Below, piece after piece: positions 46,169 to 55,009 of a stretch of 64,000 nucleotides of DNA; position 1 is the stretch's first letter; each line of letters opens with the position of its first letter. A program made the position numbers and the translations under genes. Below the pieces are notes generated by a model that saw only the letters and a list, made by a program, of their open reading frames with translations, ran no database searches and was not told the DNA's origin. Source of the DNA: an uncultured Verrucomicrobia subdivision 3 bacterium (GTDB lineage Bacteria > Verrucomicrobiota > Verrucomicrobiia > Limisphaerales > UBA8199); the NCBI GenBank assembly GCA_903913865.1, contig CAIWMU010000097.1:1-64000 (forward strand). The letters are read 5' to 3'.

Positions 46169-46199
46169 TTTCTTTCTCCACAGGCTCGGGAGAAAGAAA
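46169..46199. other. Perfect 11-bp inverted repeat upstream of the dehydrogenase operon
   Basis: TTTCTTTCTCC (46169-46179) and GGAGAAAGAAA (46189-46199) form a perfect stem around a 9-base loop. It lies between the lipoprotein gene and the E1 alpha gene, both on the minus strand. On that strand no U-run follows the stem, so it is not a standard terminator; a 5' leader structure of the dehydrogenase mRNA or an operator are possible. Confidence 0.45.
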
Positions 46200-46294
46200 A
46201 GCCATCAAACGAATAGGGATGACGGATCCAGCGTGATTCCAGCTGGCCATCCTTTGAAGTCGGCAATATGACAAGGCTGGCGGGGCAGCACCCC

Positions 46295-46732
46295 TCAACG
46301 TGATCCGGCACGACGCAGCACCTCAGCCGCCGCCCTGGCACTGGGATCACCGCTTGCCTGTGCTGCGGCAAGTGCCGCCTGCAGGCGGATCATATGTTCA
46401 CGCGCATCCGAAGATTGTTGGGGAGTAAGTGACTTCTGACGCTGAACAACCAGAAGTGACTGGGCTGCCTTCTCATACTCTTTTGACCTGATCGCTGCCT
46501 GCGCAGCATCCAGTGTCGCCTTTGCATCCACCTGGACATTGTAATCAGTAGGAGGCGGCGGAGCCATAGGAGCAGGACTTGGAGCCGCAGCAGCCTCAGC
46601 CACCGCCGGGGCAGCAGTCGGGACGGCGGAAACCGGTGCGGTTGCCTCCTTCTTCTTGCACGAACTGCCGAACGGTATCATCACTGCGAGAAGCAGGGCC
46701 AGGGAGATGCGGGGTATCAAGGTTGCGTTCAT
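46295..46732 (-). CDS. Small alanine/proline-rich lipoprotein
   Basis: A 145-residue protein. Residues 1-24 form a lipoprotein signal peptide with lipobox FGSSC (C25), followed by KKKE, a basic stretch, then a flexible A/P/V-rich linker (about 30-60). The remaining part (about 65-145) is predicted helical: AKATLDAAQAAIRSKEYEKA and ARAAAEVLRRAG, loosely like a short TPR-type helical hairpin. The +2 residue after the lipid cysteine is lysine, so no inner-membrane retention aspartate is present. I do not recognise a family. It follows a pseudopilin gene by 28 bases on the same strand and may be co-transcribed with it. Confidence 0.8.
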   Translation of the reverse strand: MNATLIPRISLALLLAVMIPFGSSCKKKEATAPVSAVPTAAPAVAEAAAAPSPAPMAPPPPTDYNVQVDAKATLDAAQAAIRSKEYEKAAQSLLVVQRQKSLTPQQSSDAREHMIRLQAALAAAQASGDPSARAAAEVLRRAGSR

Positions 46733-46760
46733 AGGTAAGAAACTGGGGCGGGTCTAGAAC

Positions 46761-47540
46761 TCACAGCCCGTTGGCTGTGCGGGGACTACACCACATTTGG
46801 TTGGGGAGCAGCGCTGCCGGAATCGATCCACCACGGGCGCCAGAAGTTCCGGCATACTTGGATGTGTAATAGGCCTTGAGCTGAATCCTCTCCGTGCTGC
46901 CGGAAATCAAACCCACAGTGGCCCCACTCCCATGGCGACCGGAAATCCCTTCGTCCGGGAAGCTGGAGCAGTCATTGAAATAGAACGGTGTCTTCTCATC
47001 GGTTTCCCATTGCACAATCGACATGGGTTTAAAAGCAGTGATCTTGTAGCTCTTCAAAGGATTCGGAGGGTTGCCGTATCCCCCGATGGCCCCATTCCAA
47101 ACGTAGCTGGAGAAATAAACGTTCCGGGCGTAGAAGAGCGTGTTGACCTTGTCCGCAGGACACATGAACACCTTCTCGGTCTTGAGAAACGGGAACAGCT
47201 GGCCCTGCCGACAGTAGTTGATCTGGTTGGAGAGAACCGTGTAAAAGCCGTTTCCATAGGCCGGACCTACGGGAAGGTTCGCCCCATGGGCCCAGCATGG
47301 ATCTGTGGTTCCCCACCCGTTTCCAGGCAGAACCTCGTTGGCGTCGCCTGAATACATGTTGGCCGCCAGCAGGATCTGCTTTTGATTGTTCAGATCCGTT
47401 GCCTGCTGTGCCCGGTTCTTGGCGTTGTTCAACGCCGGAAGCAGCATGGCGGCAAGAATCGCGATGATCGCGATCACAACCAGCAGTTCTATGAGGGTGA
47501 ATGCTCGGTGTTGAGCAGGGGATTGCGAAACGCGGCTCAT
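46761..47540 (-). CDS. Pseudopilin-like protein with A at the cleavage site
   Basis: A 259-residue prepilin-like protein counted from ATG 47540 ([13 protein letters not shown]); the open frame continues upstream without a better start. The signal reads [19 protein letters not shown], so the residue before the cut is A13 instead of the usual glycine. The hydrophobic helix ends [16 protein letters not shown]. The globular region has [28 protein letters not shown] and [12 protein letters not shown], as in other verrucomicrobial pseudopilins. Alanine at -1 is tolerated by prepilin peptidases in known cases but is less common. The gene is followed by a lipoprotein gene after 28 bases and is divergent from the HAD-PfkB pair. 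Confidence 0.9.
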   Translation of the reverse strand: MSRVSQSPAQHRAFTLIELLVVIAIIAILAAMLLPALNNAKNRAQQATDLNNQKQILLAANMYSGDANEVLPGNGWGTTDPCWAHGANLPVGPAYGNGFYTVLSNQINYCRQGQLFPFLKTEKVFMCPADKVNTLFYARNVYFSSYVWNGAIGGYGNPPNPLKSYKITAFKPMSIVQWETDEKTPFYFNDCSSFPDEGISGRHGSGATVGLISGSTERIQLKAYYTSKYAGTSGARGGSIPAALLPNQMWCSPRTANGL

Positions 47541-47838
47541 ATGGGGGTAATGGTCGGGGGTTGTATCGTCCTCCAATGCGGAGAACGAAAGGACTAGGGC
47601 GTTGCCACGCCAATGCTCATGTGTTGTTTTACAATCGCACATATCCAGCAGGACAGTCACCTAACCGCCCCACCCCAACATCACCAATCTTTGGGCTTCC
47701 GTCAATCAGCTAATCACGCGCATGAGGCGGTTGGCGCAGTCCGGATCTCACCCGGAACCGGCACAGGAACCAGCCTTTCACCAGTCGAACGCGCAGGCCG
47801 CCGGCCGGGACCAGTTGCTGAAAAATTTCACCTCCGGA

Positions 47839-47866
47839 TTGCGAAAAGTTTGCGACCCGTTAAAAT
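47839..47866 (+). promoter_or_regulatory. Candidate promoter for the HAD-PfkB pair
   Basis: TTGCGA at 47839-47844 and TAAAAT at 47861-47866 are separated by 16 bases; the -10 box matches five of six consensus positions and the -35 four of six. It is in the 344-base gap between the divergent pseudopilin and HAD genes, where I see no other gene. The predicted transcript start would leave only a short leader before 47885. Confidence 0.35.
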
Positions 47867-47884
47867 GTTCCCATCATTCAAAAA

Positions 47885-48724
47885 TTGAGAACACAAAGCC
47901 TGCCCGGATTCACGGGCTATCTAGAGTGCGCTGATGGCATCCAGCCGCGGCGCGTAACCCACGTCATCTTTGATTTCGATGGCACCCTGTCCATCATCCG
48001 TCAGGGCTGGCCGGAGATCATGACCCCGATGTTCGCCGAAATGCTCCCCCCCCTTCCAGGCGAGTCTCAGGCCGAACGGGAACGCATTTGTTTGGATGAC
48101 ATCATGCGCCTGAATGGGAAGCAGACCATCTACCAGATGATCCAGCTGGCAGACCGCATCCGCGAGCGGGGCGGTTCTCCCAAGGAACCTCTCTGGTATA
48201 AACATGAATACCTGAGACGTCTTGATGAACGAATCTCCGAACGCATTCAGGGGCTTCAATCCGGACGCTTTCAGCCGGACCAATATCTGGTTCATGGATC
48301 CCGCAACCTTCTTGATGGGCTGAAGGCCAGGGGCTTGCCCATGTATCTGGCCAGCGGAACTGATGAGCCATTCGTAAAGCGTGAAGCCGCACTCCTGGGG
48401 CTGAACCCCTACTTCGAAGGTCGAATCTATGGCGCTCTGGATGATTATAAGCAGTTCTCTAAGAAAATGATCATCGACCGCATGCTCCGCGAAAACAACA
48501 TTCCGGGAGGGCAGTTGTTGTCATTTGGAGATGGCTATGTGGAAATTCAAAACACCAAGGATGTCGGAGGGCTCGCTGTGGCCGTCGCCAGCGATGAGGC
48601 CAACAACGGATCCGGGAAAGTGGACGCATGGAAGCGTGAGCGGCTGCTGGGAGTCGGGGCTGATGTGGTGATCGCAGACTTCCGTGATGCGGAAACCCTG
48701 CTCAATCTCCTGATTGCGCCATGA
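47885..48724 (+). CDS. HAD-family phosphatase
   Basis: A 279-residue haloacid dehalogenase-type hydrolase. Motif I is FDFDGTLS (nucleophile and acid/base aspartates), motif II lies in MYLASGTDEP, motif III is the lysine in KQFSKKMIIDRM, and motif IV is SFGDGYVEIQ. A helical cap lies between motifs I and II. It resembles phosphoglycolate-phosphatase-like enzymes acting on small phosphorylated sugars or sugar acids. The annotated start is TTG at 47885; no in-frame ATG precedes motif I, so the real start could differ slightly. Its stop overlaps the start of the PfkB-family kinase as ATGA (48721-48724), which points to a joint pathway such as heptose or other sugar phosphate metabolism; the substrate is unknown. 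Confidence 0.9.
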   Translation: MRTQSLPGFTGYLECADGIQPRRVTHVIFDFDGTLSIIRQGWPEIMTPMFAEMLPPLPGESQAERERICLDDIMRLNGKQTIYQMIQLADRIRERGGSPKEPLWYKHEYLRRLDERISERIQGLQSGRFQPDQYLVHGSRNLLDGLKARGLPMYLASGTDEPFVKREAALLGLNPYFEGRIYGALDDYKQFSKKMIIDRMLRENNIPGGQLLSFGDGYVEIQNTKDVGGLAVAVASDEANNGSGKVDAWKRERLLGVGADVVIADFRDAETLLNLLIAP

Positions 48725-49737
48725 AACCGGCGCGCTTTCGGGAACTGACCAGCCGCTACCGCAACCTGCGGATTGCGGTGGTGGGTGATTTCTGTCTGGA
48801 CCGCTATTTGGAGATCGATCCGAAGTTGCAGGAAATCTCCATTGAGACCGGGCTTCCAGTCCATAATGTGGTGAATGTCCGGTCCCAGCCTGGTGCGGCA
48901 GGGACGGTTCTGAACAACCTTGTCGCCCTAGGTGCCGGAACCATCTATCCCATCGGCTTTTGCGGTGAGGATGGTGAAGGTTTCGAGCTTCAGTCGACCC
49001 TTGGCAGGCTGCCAGGAGTGAAATTGGACCACTTCGTCACAAGTTCACGAGTCCGCACCTTCACTTACACCAAGCCGCTTCTGATCACGAAGGGGCAACC
49101 GCCTCAGGAACTGAACCGCCTGGACATGAAGAACCACAAGGCCACCCCTCCCCCCTTGCGAAAGGCGATCTGTGGAGCTTTGCGGGCACTGTCTGGCTCC
49201 GTGGACGCCATCATCGTTCTGGATCAGGTGACTGCTCCAGAAACAGGGGTTGTCACCCGGGAAGTCCTAACCCTTCTTGGCAGGATGGCAAAGGAACGGG
49301 AAAGCCTCATCGTCGGAGACAGCAGGAAGGGACTCCGCCACTTCCCCTCGATGATTTACAAGATGAACGCCACGGAACTTGGTGCGTTTCTGGGTCAGGA
49401 AGCCACCCCGAAGGATGACGATGTAGCTCTGGCGGCTTTGAAAATTGCCCACAAAACGAGACATCCTGTCTTTGTAACACGCGCCGAGCGTGGAATCATG
49501 AGCGTGTCGCCCCAGGGTGAAATCTCGCAGATCCCATCCATCCCACTACGCGGCCCGATCGATATTGTGGGGGCCGGAGATTCAGTCACAGCGAACCTCA
49601 CGATGGCGATGGCTGCGGGCGGATCATTGGGCGAGAGCATCGAACTCGCTAATGTTGCCGCCTCAATCGTTATACACCAATTAGGCACGACCGGGACGGC
49701 CTCAGTCCGGCAAATCAGCCAACTCCTGTCCAAATAG
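48721..49737 (+). CDS. PfkB-family sugar kinase, RfaE/HldE kinase-domain-like
   Basis: A 338-residue ribokinase-fold kinase. The N terminus NLRIAVVGDFCLDRYLEID and the segment PGAAGTVLNNLVALG resemble the kinase domain of heptose-phosphate kinases (RfaE/HldE). The C-terminal PfkB signature DIVGAGDSVTANLTMA contains the catalytic aspartate. No nucleotidyltransferase domain is fused, and none is nearby. It starts within the stop of the HAD phosphatase gene (ATGA), so a kinase-phosphatase pair is produced together, as in ADP-heptose synthesis where a kinase and a HAD phosphatase act in sequence. That role is inference; a different phosphosugar is possible. It converges on der with 67 bases between stops, where short inverted repeats (AAGTCT/AGACTT) occur. 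Confidence 0.88.
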   Translation: MKPARFRELTSRYRNLRIAVVGDFCLDRYLEIDPKLQEISIETGLPVHNVVNVRSQPGAAGTVLNNLVALGAGTIYPIGFCGEDGEGFELQSTLGRLPGVKLDHFVTSSRVRTFTYTKPLLITKGQPPQELNRLDMKNHKATPPPLRKAICGALRALSGSVDAIIVLDQVTAPETGVVTREVLTLLGRMAKERESLIVGDSRKGLRHFPSMIYKMNATELGAFLGQEATPKDDDVALAALKIAHKTRHPVFVTRAERGIMSVSPQGEISQIPSIPLRGPIDIVGAGDSVTANLTMAMAAGGSLGESIELANVAASIVIHQLGTTGTASVRQISQLLSK

Positions 49738-49804
49738 GAAAGTCTGGGAGACTTCCCCTATCATGCCTGCACTGCCGGGGGGTAGGAAAAGTTCTCTTTC
49801 CCCC

Positions 49805-51331
49805 TTATTTCGCACGGCGTTTTCCGTCCGATTTCCTGAATCTCGCCTCCTTCGACCGGGGTCGTGGCCGTTGCGAATTGGAGGGCCTTTCTTTCCGCAC
49901 GGGTTCGATGGTTTTTGGGCGCGGCTTCGGAACCATTACAACCGGACACCCTTCATAACCAAACGCAATCCGCATCTGATCCGAAAGATACTTCTTGTAT
50001 TGATCGGAAAAGAGCTCGTCCTTGTTCACGAACAGTAGAAATGTCGGCGGAGCCAGCCGAACCTGGGTAGCGTAGAAAAAGCGCAGCCGATGCCCTCGCT
50101 CGCTCACTGGCTGCCGCCGCTCCACCGCATCCCTGAGTGTGCGGTTCAGGATCGCGGTCGGTATCTTCTGCCTCAATTGGGCCGCCACATAACGCACAGC
50201 CTCCAGCAACCGCTCCAAATGGAAACCGGAAATGGCAGATGTGAAAATGACAGGAGCGTAATCCAGAAAAAACAGGTGCTGCTGAACCCATTCCCCGAAT
50301 TCTGAGAGGGTGGTCATCACTTTGTGACCACGCACCTTCTGAGTCCTTCGCTCAATCTCCTCTTCACGGGCTTTTCGGACCTCTTCGTCCATCAGATCCC
50401 ACTTGTTCACCACCACGATGCAGGCTTTACGGTTTTCAACGATCTGGTCGGCAACCTTTTTGTCCTGCTCCGTGATGCCGCTCACCGCGTCAAGCACGAG
50501 CACGACAATATCGCACCGCAGGATGGATTCCTCTGTGCGCTTTACGCTGAAAAATTCGACAGAATCATCCACACGCCGCGACTTGCGCAACCCGGCCGTG
50601 TCGATCAGGAGATAACCCTCCTTCTGCCCATCGGTGTCCACCTCGAATGGCACATCCACGGCATCACGGGTTGTCCCCGGAATCGGACTGACAACGACAC
50701 GCTCCGAGTGGGTCAGGGCATTGATAATTGAGGATTTTCCCACGTTCGGCCGCCCCACAATGGCCAGCTTCACCGGCTCCTTTACCGGGACAACCAATTC
50801 CCCTTCGACAGTGGAAACGGCATCAACGGGAAGCAGCGCCATTGCGGCCTCCATCAATGGTGTGATCCCCTCCCCATGAATGGCACTGACCGGAAAAATC
50901 TTGTCAAAGCCAAGCTCGTTGAACTCGAAGGCACCTGGTTCGGCTTTTCCTGTGTCCACCTTGTTCACCGCGACCAGCACCGGCTTCCCACTCTGGCGCA
51001 ACCGGGCCGCAGCTTCACGATCGAGTGGAACAATCCCCTCCCTCACATTGACAACAAAAATAATAACCGAAGCAGCGGCCATGGCCATTTCAACCTGCTC
51101 CAAGGCTGCCTTGATGATCACATCATCAGACTTCTCCCCACGCATCAGGCCGATGCCGCCGGTGTCCACCAGGGTGAACCCCCGGCCATACCATTCCCCC
51201 TCCGCACTGATCCGGTCCCGGGTCACCCCGGGCTGATCATGCACAATGGCAATACGCCGCCCTACAATCCTGTTGAATAGGGCGGATTTTCCGACATTCG
51301 GCCTTCCGACAATGGCTATCAATCCTGACAT
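49805..51331 (-). CDS. der: Ribosome-associated GTPase Der
   Basis: A 508-residue tandem GTPase needed for 50S ribosome assembly. Two G domains are visible: the first with GRPNVGKSALFN (P loop, 9-20), DTGG and NKVD; the second with GRPNVGKSSIINA, DTAG and NKWD. A C-terminal KH-like domain follows (ATQVRLAPPTFLLFVNKDEL), and a basic tail ends in KARFRK-type residues. The start at 51331 (MSGLIAIVGRPNVGKS) fits the family; an upstream ATG at 51349 adds six residues. It is at the end of a minus-strand run that begins with gltA. Length is slightly above the E. coli protein because of the basic tail. Confidence 0.97.
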   Translation of the reverse strand: MSGLIAIVGRPNVGKSALFNRIVGRRIAIVHDQPGVTRDRISAEGEWYGRGFTLVDTGGIGLMRGEKSDDVIIKAALEQVEMAMAAASVIIFVVNVREGIVPLDREAAARLRQSGKPVLVAVNKVDTGKAEPGAFEFNELGFDKIFPVSAIHGEGITPLMEAAMALLPVDAVSTVEGELVVPVKEPVKLAIVGRPNVGKSSIINALTHSERVVVSPIPGTTRDAVDVPFEVDTDGQKEGYLLIDTAGLRKSRRVDDSVEFFSVKRTEESILRCDIVVLVLDAVSGITEQDKKVADQIVENRKACIVVVNKWDLMDEEVRKAREEEIERRTQKVRGHKVMTTLSEFGEWVQQHLFFLDYAPVIFTSAISGFHLERLLEAVRYVAAQLRQKIPTAILNRTLRDAVERRQPVSERGHRLRFFYATQVRLAPPTFLLFVNKDELFSDQYKKYLSDQMRIAFGYEGCPVVMVPKPRPKTIEPVRKERPSNSQRPRPRSKEARFRKSDGKRRAK

Positions 51332-51435
51332 GCCATAAACATGCCCCAAAAACCCCTCCTACGGAAGAGCAAACGGCTTGCTTTGGCCCGAAACCCGTCG
51401 ATTCGACCGGGGCTTCAGACCAAAAGCGTCGTATT

Positions 51436-51711
51436 TCAGAAACTGGACCCTGCTCTGGCCCCAAAAGTCACACAAGCATAACCCGCATCCGAATAACCGG
51501 ATCCACCAAAGCATCCATCGGGAAACTCCAAAGTGATCGGCCCATGGTAGGCATCAAGCCCATCCCGAACCCGTCCCTCGGACAAGCAGTGCTTGCCCCC
51601 TTCTTTTGTTTTATGGACATCCCGGGGAGGGCCAATGAACCGTCGCTCGACTCCCTGTAATCGAACACATCGGAGTTCCCACCACTCAGGCACGACAACA
51701 CAACCGATCAC
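51436..51711 (-). CDS. Small ORF coupled to the YggT-like gene, unknown
   Basis: A 91-residue frame starting with GTG whose first bases overlap the stop of the YggT-like gene as GTGA (51708-51711), the arrangement of translationally coupled genes. The sequence (MIGCVVVPEWWELRCVRLQG, later ITLEFPDGCFGGSGYSD) has no domain I recognise; it does not look like DUF167/YggU, which often follows YggT. Third-position composition is not strongly coding-like. It may be a real small protein or a chance frame. If it is not real, the 51332-51707 gap holds no other gene that I can see. Confidence 0.35.
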   Translation of the reverse strand: MIGCVVVPEWWELRCVRLQGVERRFIGPPRDVHKTKEGGKHCLSEGRVRDGLDAYHGPITLEFPDGCFGGSGYSDAGYACVTFGARAGSSF

Positions 51712-52550
51712 GCACTCGCCAACCTGTAAAGATGCACCAATCCGACCTGAACCAGCTCGGAAATACCAAAAATCAGCACGATGGCCAGAACGGGAGAAAA
51801 ATCCACCTTGCCATAGCAGAGGGGGATTTTGCGCAGTGGTGCCAGGACATTCCCACCGGTGAGGGTCACAAAAGCCCAGAATGGGTGGGACCCCAGATAA
51901 ACATAGCTATTGAGCAAGTAGAGCGCCAGCAATCCACCCAGAACGTATTTCCAGGAGAGGTAGGTTGCGAGTCCCATCACGCACGTCTGCGCCAGAAGAA
52001 CACGTGTGGAACCGGCATGTGGCACAACCCCGAGGCCCGCAAACACGGGGTGAAGGCCAAACCAGACAGCTCCACCGGCGATGAGAGGAACAAGCAACCG
52101 CAGAGGCCATGGCCACCCATCCACTACACCGAGATGCAGCCGGACAAAACGCTGGAGCGGGTCCGTCTCGCTGGCACGCCCGTTAACAAGTGAAAGGCAA
52201 AGCATCCACAAATAGAAAACGGCCAGGGCAAGACCAAAACTCAGGATGGAAAACAACAGGACACGGTCCTTATAATCACTCCGGAAGGGTATGGTAATGG
52301 CCCCAAGACGCAGGCTTGGAACCCAGTCAACTGCCGGACCCAGTTCCGAATAAAACCAACCCCTGAACAGGATCACCCCAACTATGGCCGCAAGGAAGGG
52401 CCATTTACTGCGCGTGACCGGCTCTGCACGCCTCAACGTTCCAGCAAGAGAAGCCGCACTGGTGCGCACAAGAGGATCGAACTTCACAGAACGAAAGTTC
52501 AGCCATAGCAGCACCCCTGTGACATTCAGAATCCAGTCGATCAGTGTCAT
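51708..52550 (-). CDS. YggT-family membrane protein
   Basis: A 280-residue integral membrane protein. The start at 52550 (MTLIDWILNVTGVLLWLNF) is preceded by CGGAGG, a strong ribosome binding site, which argues against the longer frame from 52619. Several hydrophobic segments are visible (about 3-18, 50-65, 95-120, 145-165, 185-210, 250-275). The C-terminal half has TGGNVLAPLRKIPLCYGKVD followed by FSPVLAIVLIF, the YggT signature; the middle looks like a degenerate second copy, as in two-unit YggT proteins. YggT proteins are linked to envelope or cell-division functions, but the molecular role is uncertain. It follows sucD by about 110 bases and overlaps a small downstream ORF. Confidence 0.83.
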   Translation of the reverse strand: MTLIDWILNVTGVLLWLNFRSVKFDPLVRTSAASLAGTLRRAEPVTRSKWPFLAAIVGVILFRGWFYSELGPAVDWVPSLRLGAITIPFRSDYKDRVLLFSILSFGLALAVFYLWMLCLSLVNGRASETDPLQRFVRLHLGVVDGWPWPLRLLVPLIAGGAVWFGLHPVFAGLGVVPHAGSTRVLLAQTCVMGLATYLSWKYVLGGLLALYLLNSYVYLGSHPFWAFVTLTGGNVLAPLRKIPLCYGKVDFSPVLAIVLIFGISELVQVGLVHLYRLASA

Positions 52551-52659
52551 GAAACCTCCGTAGGAACAGGTCCTGCGGATTTCACCGGGAAAAAGGCGGT
52601 GCCAATGAACCCTGCACACCGCCCGGGAGGATCCACAAGGACTTGCCCGGGGGCCCCGA

Positions 52660-53550
52660 TCACATCATCTTCAGAAGTGTTGCAGCCATCTCCGAGGGTG
52701 TCTCAGCAACCCCGATTCCAGCCGCCCTGAAGGCCTCGATCTTGGCGGCAGCAGTCCCTTTACCACCGCTCACAATCGCGCCTGCGTGCCCCATGCGCCG
52801 TCCCGGAGGGGCCGTGGCTCCCGCGATGAAGCCGGCAACGGGCTTGCGACAGTTCGCCCGTATCCATTCAGCCGCCTCCTCCTCAGCCGAGCCACCGATC
52901 TCCCCGATCATGATGATTCCATGAGTCTCAGGGTCGTCGTTGAACATTTTGATCACATCCAGATGCGATGTCCCATTCACGGGATCACCACCGATGCCGA
53001 CGCACGTGGACTGCCCTACTCCCAGACTGGTTAACTGCCACACGGCTTCGTAGGTCAGGGTTCCGCTCCGGGAAACGACTCCAATATTACCCTTCTTGTG
53101 AATGTAGCCAGGCGATATTCCAATGCGGCAGCCTCCATGGGAGTCCTTGCCCTCCCCCGGGGTGACGATGCCCGGACAGTTGGGTCCGATCAACCGCGTT
53201 CGACTCCCTGCCATGGCGCTCTTGACCCGCACCATGTCGCTCACAGGAATCCCTTCAGTGATGCAAACAACAAGATCAATGCCTGCGGCAACGCCTTCCA
53301 TGATGGCATCTGCGGCAAACGGTGGTGGCACAAAGATAGCGGATGCTGTCGCGCCCGTCTCTTTCATCGCCTGCTCAACAGTGTCAAAAATGGGAATCTT
53401 CTCCTCAAAGAACTGGCCCCCCTTGCCCGGGGTGACCCCGGCAACGATCTGGGTGCCATACGCCAGACTCAGTTGTGTGTGGCGGGCGCCAAAAGCACCT
53501 GTAATGCCCTGAACGAGGACACGAGTTTGGGATGTGACGAGGATTGACAT
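52660..53550 (-). CDS. sucD: Succinate-CoA ligase alpha subunit
   Basis: A 296-residue alpha subunit of succinyl-CoA synthetase, which interconverts succinyl-CoA and succinate with substrate-level phosphorylation in the TCA cycle. The N-terminal CoA-binding domain shows [20 protein letters not shown] and GVTPGKGGQ; the phospho-histidine is in [27 protein letters not shown] and [15 protein letters not shown] are family signatures. Length is normal. It lies 125 bases downstream of sucC on the same strand and follows the citrate synthase gene, forming a small TCA-cycle cluster. Confidence 0.97.
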   Translation of the reverse strand: MSILVTSQTRVLVQGITGAFGARHTQLSLAYGTQIVAGVTPGKGGQFFEEKIPIFDTVEQAMKETGATASAIFVPPPFAADAIMEGVAAGIDLVVCITEGIPVSDMVRVKSAMAGSRTRLIGPNCPGIVTPGEGKDSHGGCRIGISPGYIHKKGNIGVVSRSGTLTYEAVWQLTSLGVGQSTCVGIGGDPVNGTSHLDVIKMFNDDPETHGIIMIGEIGGSAEEEAAEWIRANCRKPVAGFIAGATAPPGRRMGHAGAIVSGGKGTAAAKIEAFRAAGIGVAETPSEMAATLLKMM

Positions 53551-53675
53551 GGTGAAGAAAAATGGGTTTCCGATCTATGGGGTTGAAATTTGCTGTTTTG
53601 CCGGGGTGGAGAGGCTTCTTGGAAGAATCCGCCTCATGCCACCCCATTTTCAGTTTCGATATCGCATCAAAGCTG

Positions 53676-54881
53676 TCATGCGCCGACATCCTGCACCACC
53701 TTTTTGGCTGCGTCCGCCATGGAATCGCCGCTGATGATGGTAAGTCCTGATTCGGCAAGGGTCTTTTTTCCGGCGACCACATTATTGCCCTCCAGTCGCA
53801 CAACCAGAGGCAGTTTCATCCCGGTTTCCTTGACCGCCGCAGCAATCCCGGTTGCGATCACGTTGCAATCCATGATCCCGCCAAAAATGTTCACCAGAAT
53901 GCCTTTCACGTTCGGATCCTGAAGGATGATGCGAAACGCCGCCGTGACCTGCTCCTTGCTCGCGCCACCCCCGACATCCAGAAAGTTCGCCGGTCTGCCT
54001 CCAAAGTATTGGATGATGTCCATGGTCGCCATCGCCAACCCGGCGCCGTTCACAAGGCATGCGATGCTTCCGTCCAACTTGATGTAGTTCAGGTTGAACT
54101 TGCTCGCCTCGATTTCCAATGGCGCCTCCTCTGCCAGATCCCTCAACCCCTGAAGATCGGGATGGCGGAAAAGGGCATTGTCCTCCAAAGACATCTTCGC
54201 GTCCAACGCGACGAGTTTCAACTTTCCATCCCCACCCTTGATGATGCAAAGCGGGTTGATTTCGATGAGCGCCGCGTCCGTCTCCAACCAGGTCCGGTAA
54301 ACCCCGGCGATCAGCTTCGCCCCCTGGGATATCAAATCACCCCGCAAGCCCAGTTGAACTGAAATCCGCCGGGCCTGATAAGGCATCAGCCCAACCGCCG
54401 GATCGACCGATTCCTTGAAAATCTTTTCAGGGGTATGGGCTGCAACCTCCTCGATATCCATGCCACCTTCCGTGCTGGCCATGATCACCGGGCGCGATGT
54501 GACCCGATCAAGCAGCACAGCGAGATAAAGTTCCTTCTCGATTGCTGGCGCTCCGGCAACAATCAGTTTGTTGACCAAACGGCCCTCGGCACCGGTTTGC
54601 TTCGTGACCAGAACGTTCCCCAGCATTGCTGCGGCACCGGCATGAACCTCCTCGGCAGTCTTGAACAGTTTGACCCCACCCTTGTAGCCGGACTTGAACG
54701 TTCCCTTTCCCCGCCCGCCGGCGTGAATCTGCGATTTGACGGCGACGAGCGTATCTCCGCCCGCCAACAAAGCTGATGCAATGTCGCGTGCACGATCAGC
54801 GGAGTCGCACACTTCACCACTGGGAATCGCAACTCCCCGCGCGGCCAGTAATTCCTTGGCCTGATATTCGTGAATATTCAT
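53676..54881 (-). CDS. sucC: Succinate-CoA ligase beta subunit
   Basis: A 401-residue beta subunit with an ATP-grasp domain at the N terminus (MNIHEYQAKELLAARGVAIP, VKSQIHAGGRGKGTFKSGYK) and a C-terminal CoA-ligase domain (NFLDVGGGASKEQVTAAFRI, GILVNIFGGIMDCNVIATG). The ATG at 54881 matches the conserved family N terminus; the upstream frame from 54923 adds 14 non-conserved residues. It works with SucD. It is slightly longer than the 388-residue E. coli protein. The gene is 128 bases after gltA on the same strand, so citrate synthase and succinyl-CoA synthetase are likely co-expressed. Confidence 0.97.
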   Translation of the reverse strand: MNIHEYQAKELLAARGVAIPSGEVCDSADRARDIASALLAGGDTLVAVKSQIHAGGRGKGTFKSGYKGGVKLFKTAEEVHAGAAAMLGNVLVTKQTGAEGRLVNKLIVAGAPAIEKELYLAVLLDRVTSRPVIMASTEGGMDIEEVAAHTPEKIFKESVDPAVGLMPYQARRISVQLGLRGDLISQGAKLIAGVYRTWLETDAALIEINPLCIIKGGDGKLKLVALDAKMSLEDNALFRHPDLQGLRDLAEEAPLEIEASKFNLNYIKLDGSIACLVNGAGLAMATMDIIQYFGGRPANFLDVGGGASKEQVTAAFRIILQDPNVKGILVNIFGGIMDCNVIATGIAAAVKETGMKLPLVVRLEGNNVVAGKKTLAESGLTIISGDSMADAAKKVVQDVGA

Positions 54882-55009
54882 ATAATGAGAAGACCCCCTC
54901 TGGGATTCACCAGAAGGGATCAAGATTGGTTACCGGGCTGAATTGAGCTCTCCTTCCACTGCGGGCAGGACGAAACTTCAAGCCATTCCGTCCGCACGCG
55001 ATGCCTTGG

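Noticed and set aside
47541..47660. Upstream 40-codon extension of the third pseudopilin
   Set aside because: It would place 53 residues before the cleavage site; the ATG at 47540 gives a normal 13-residue leader.
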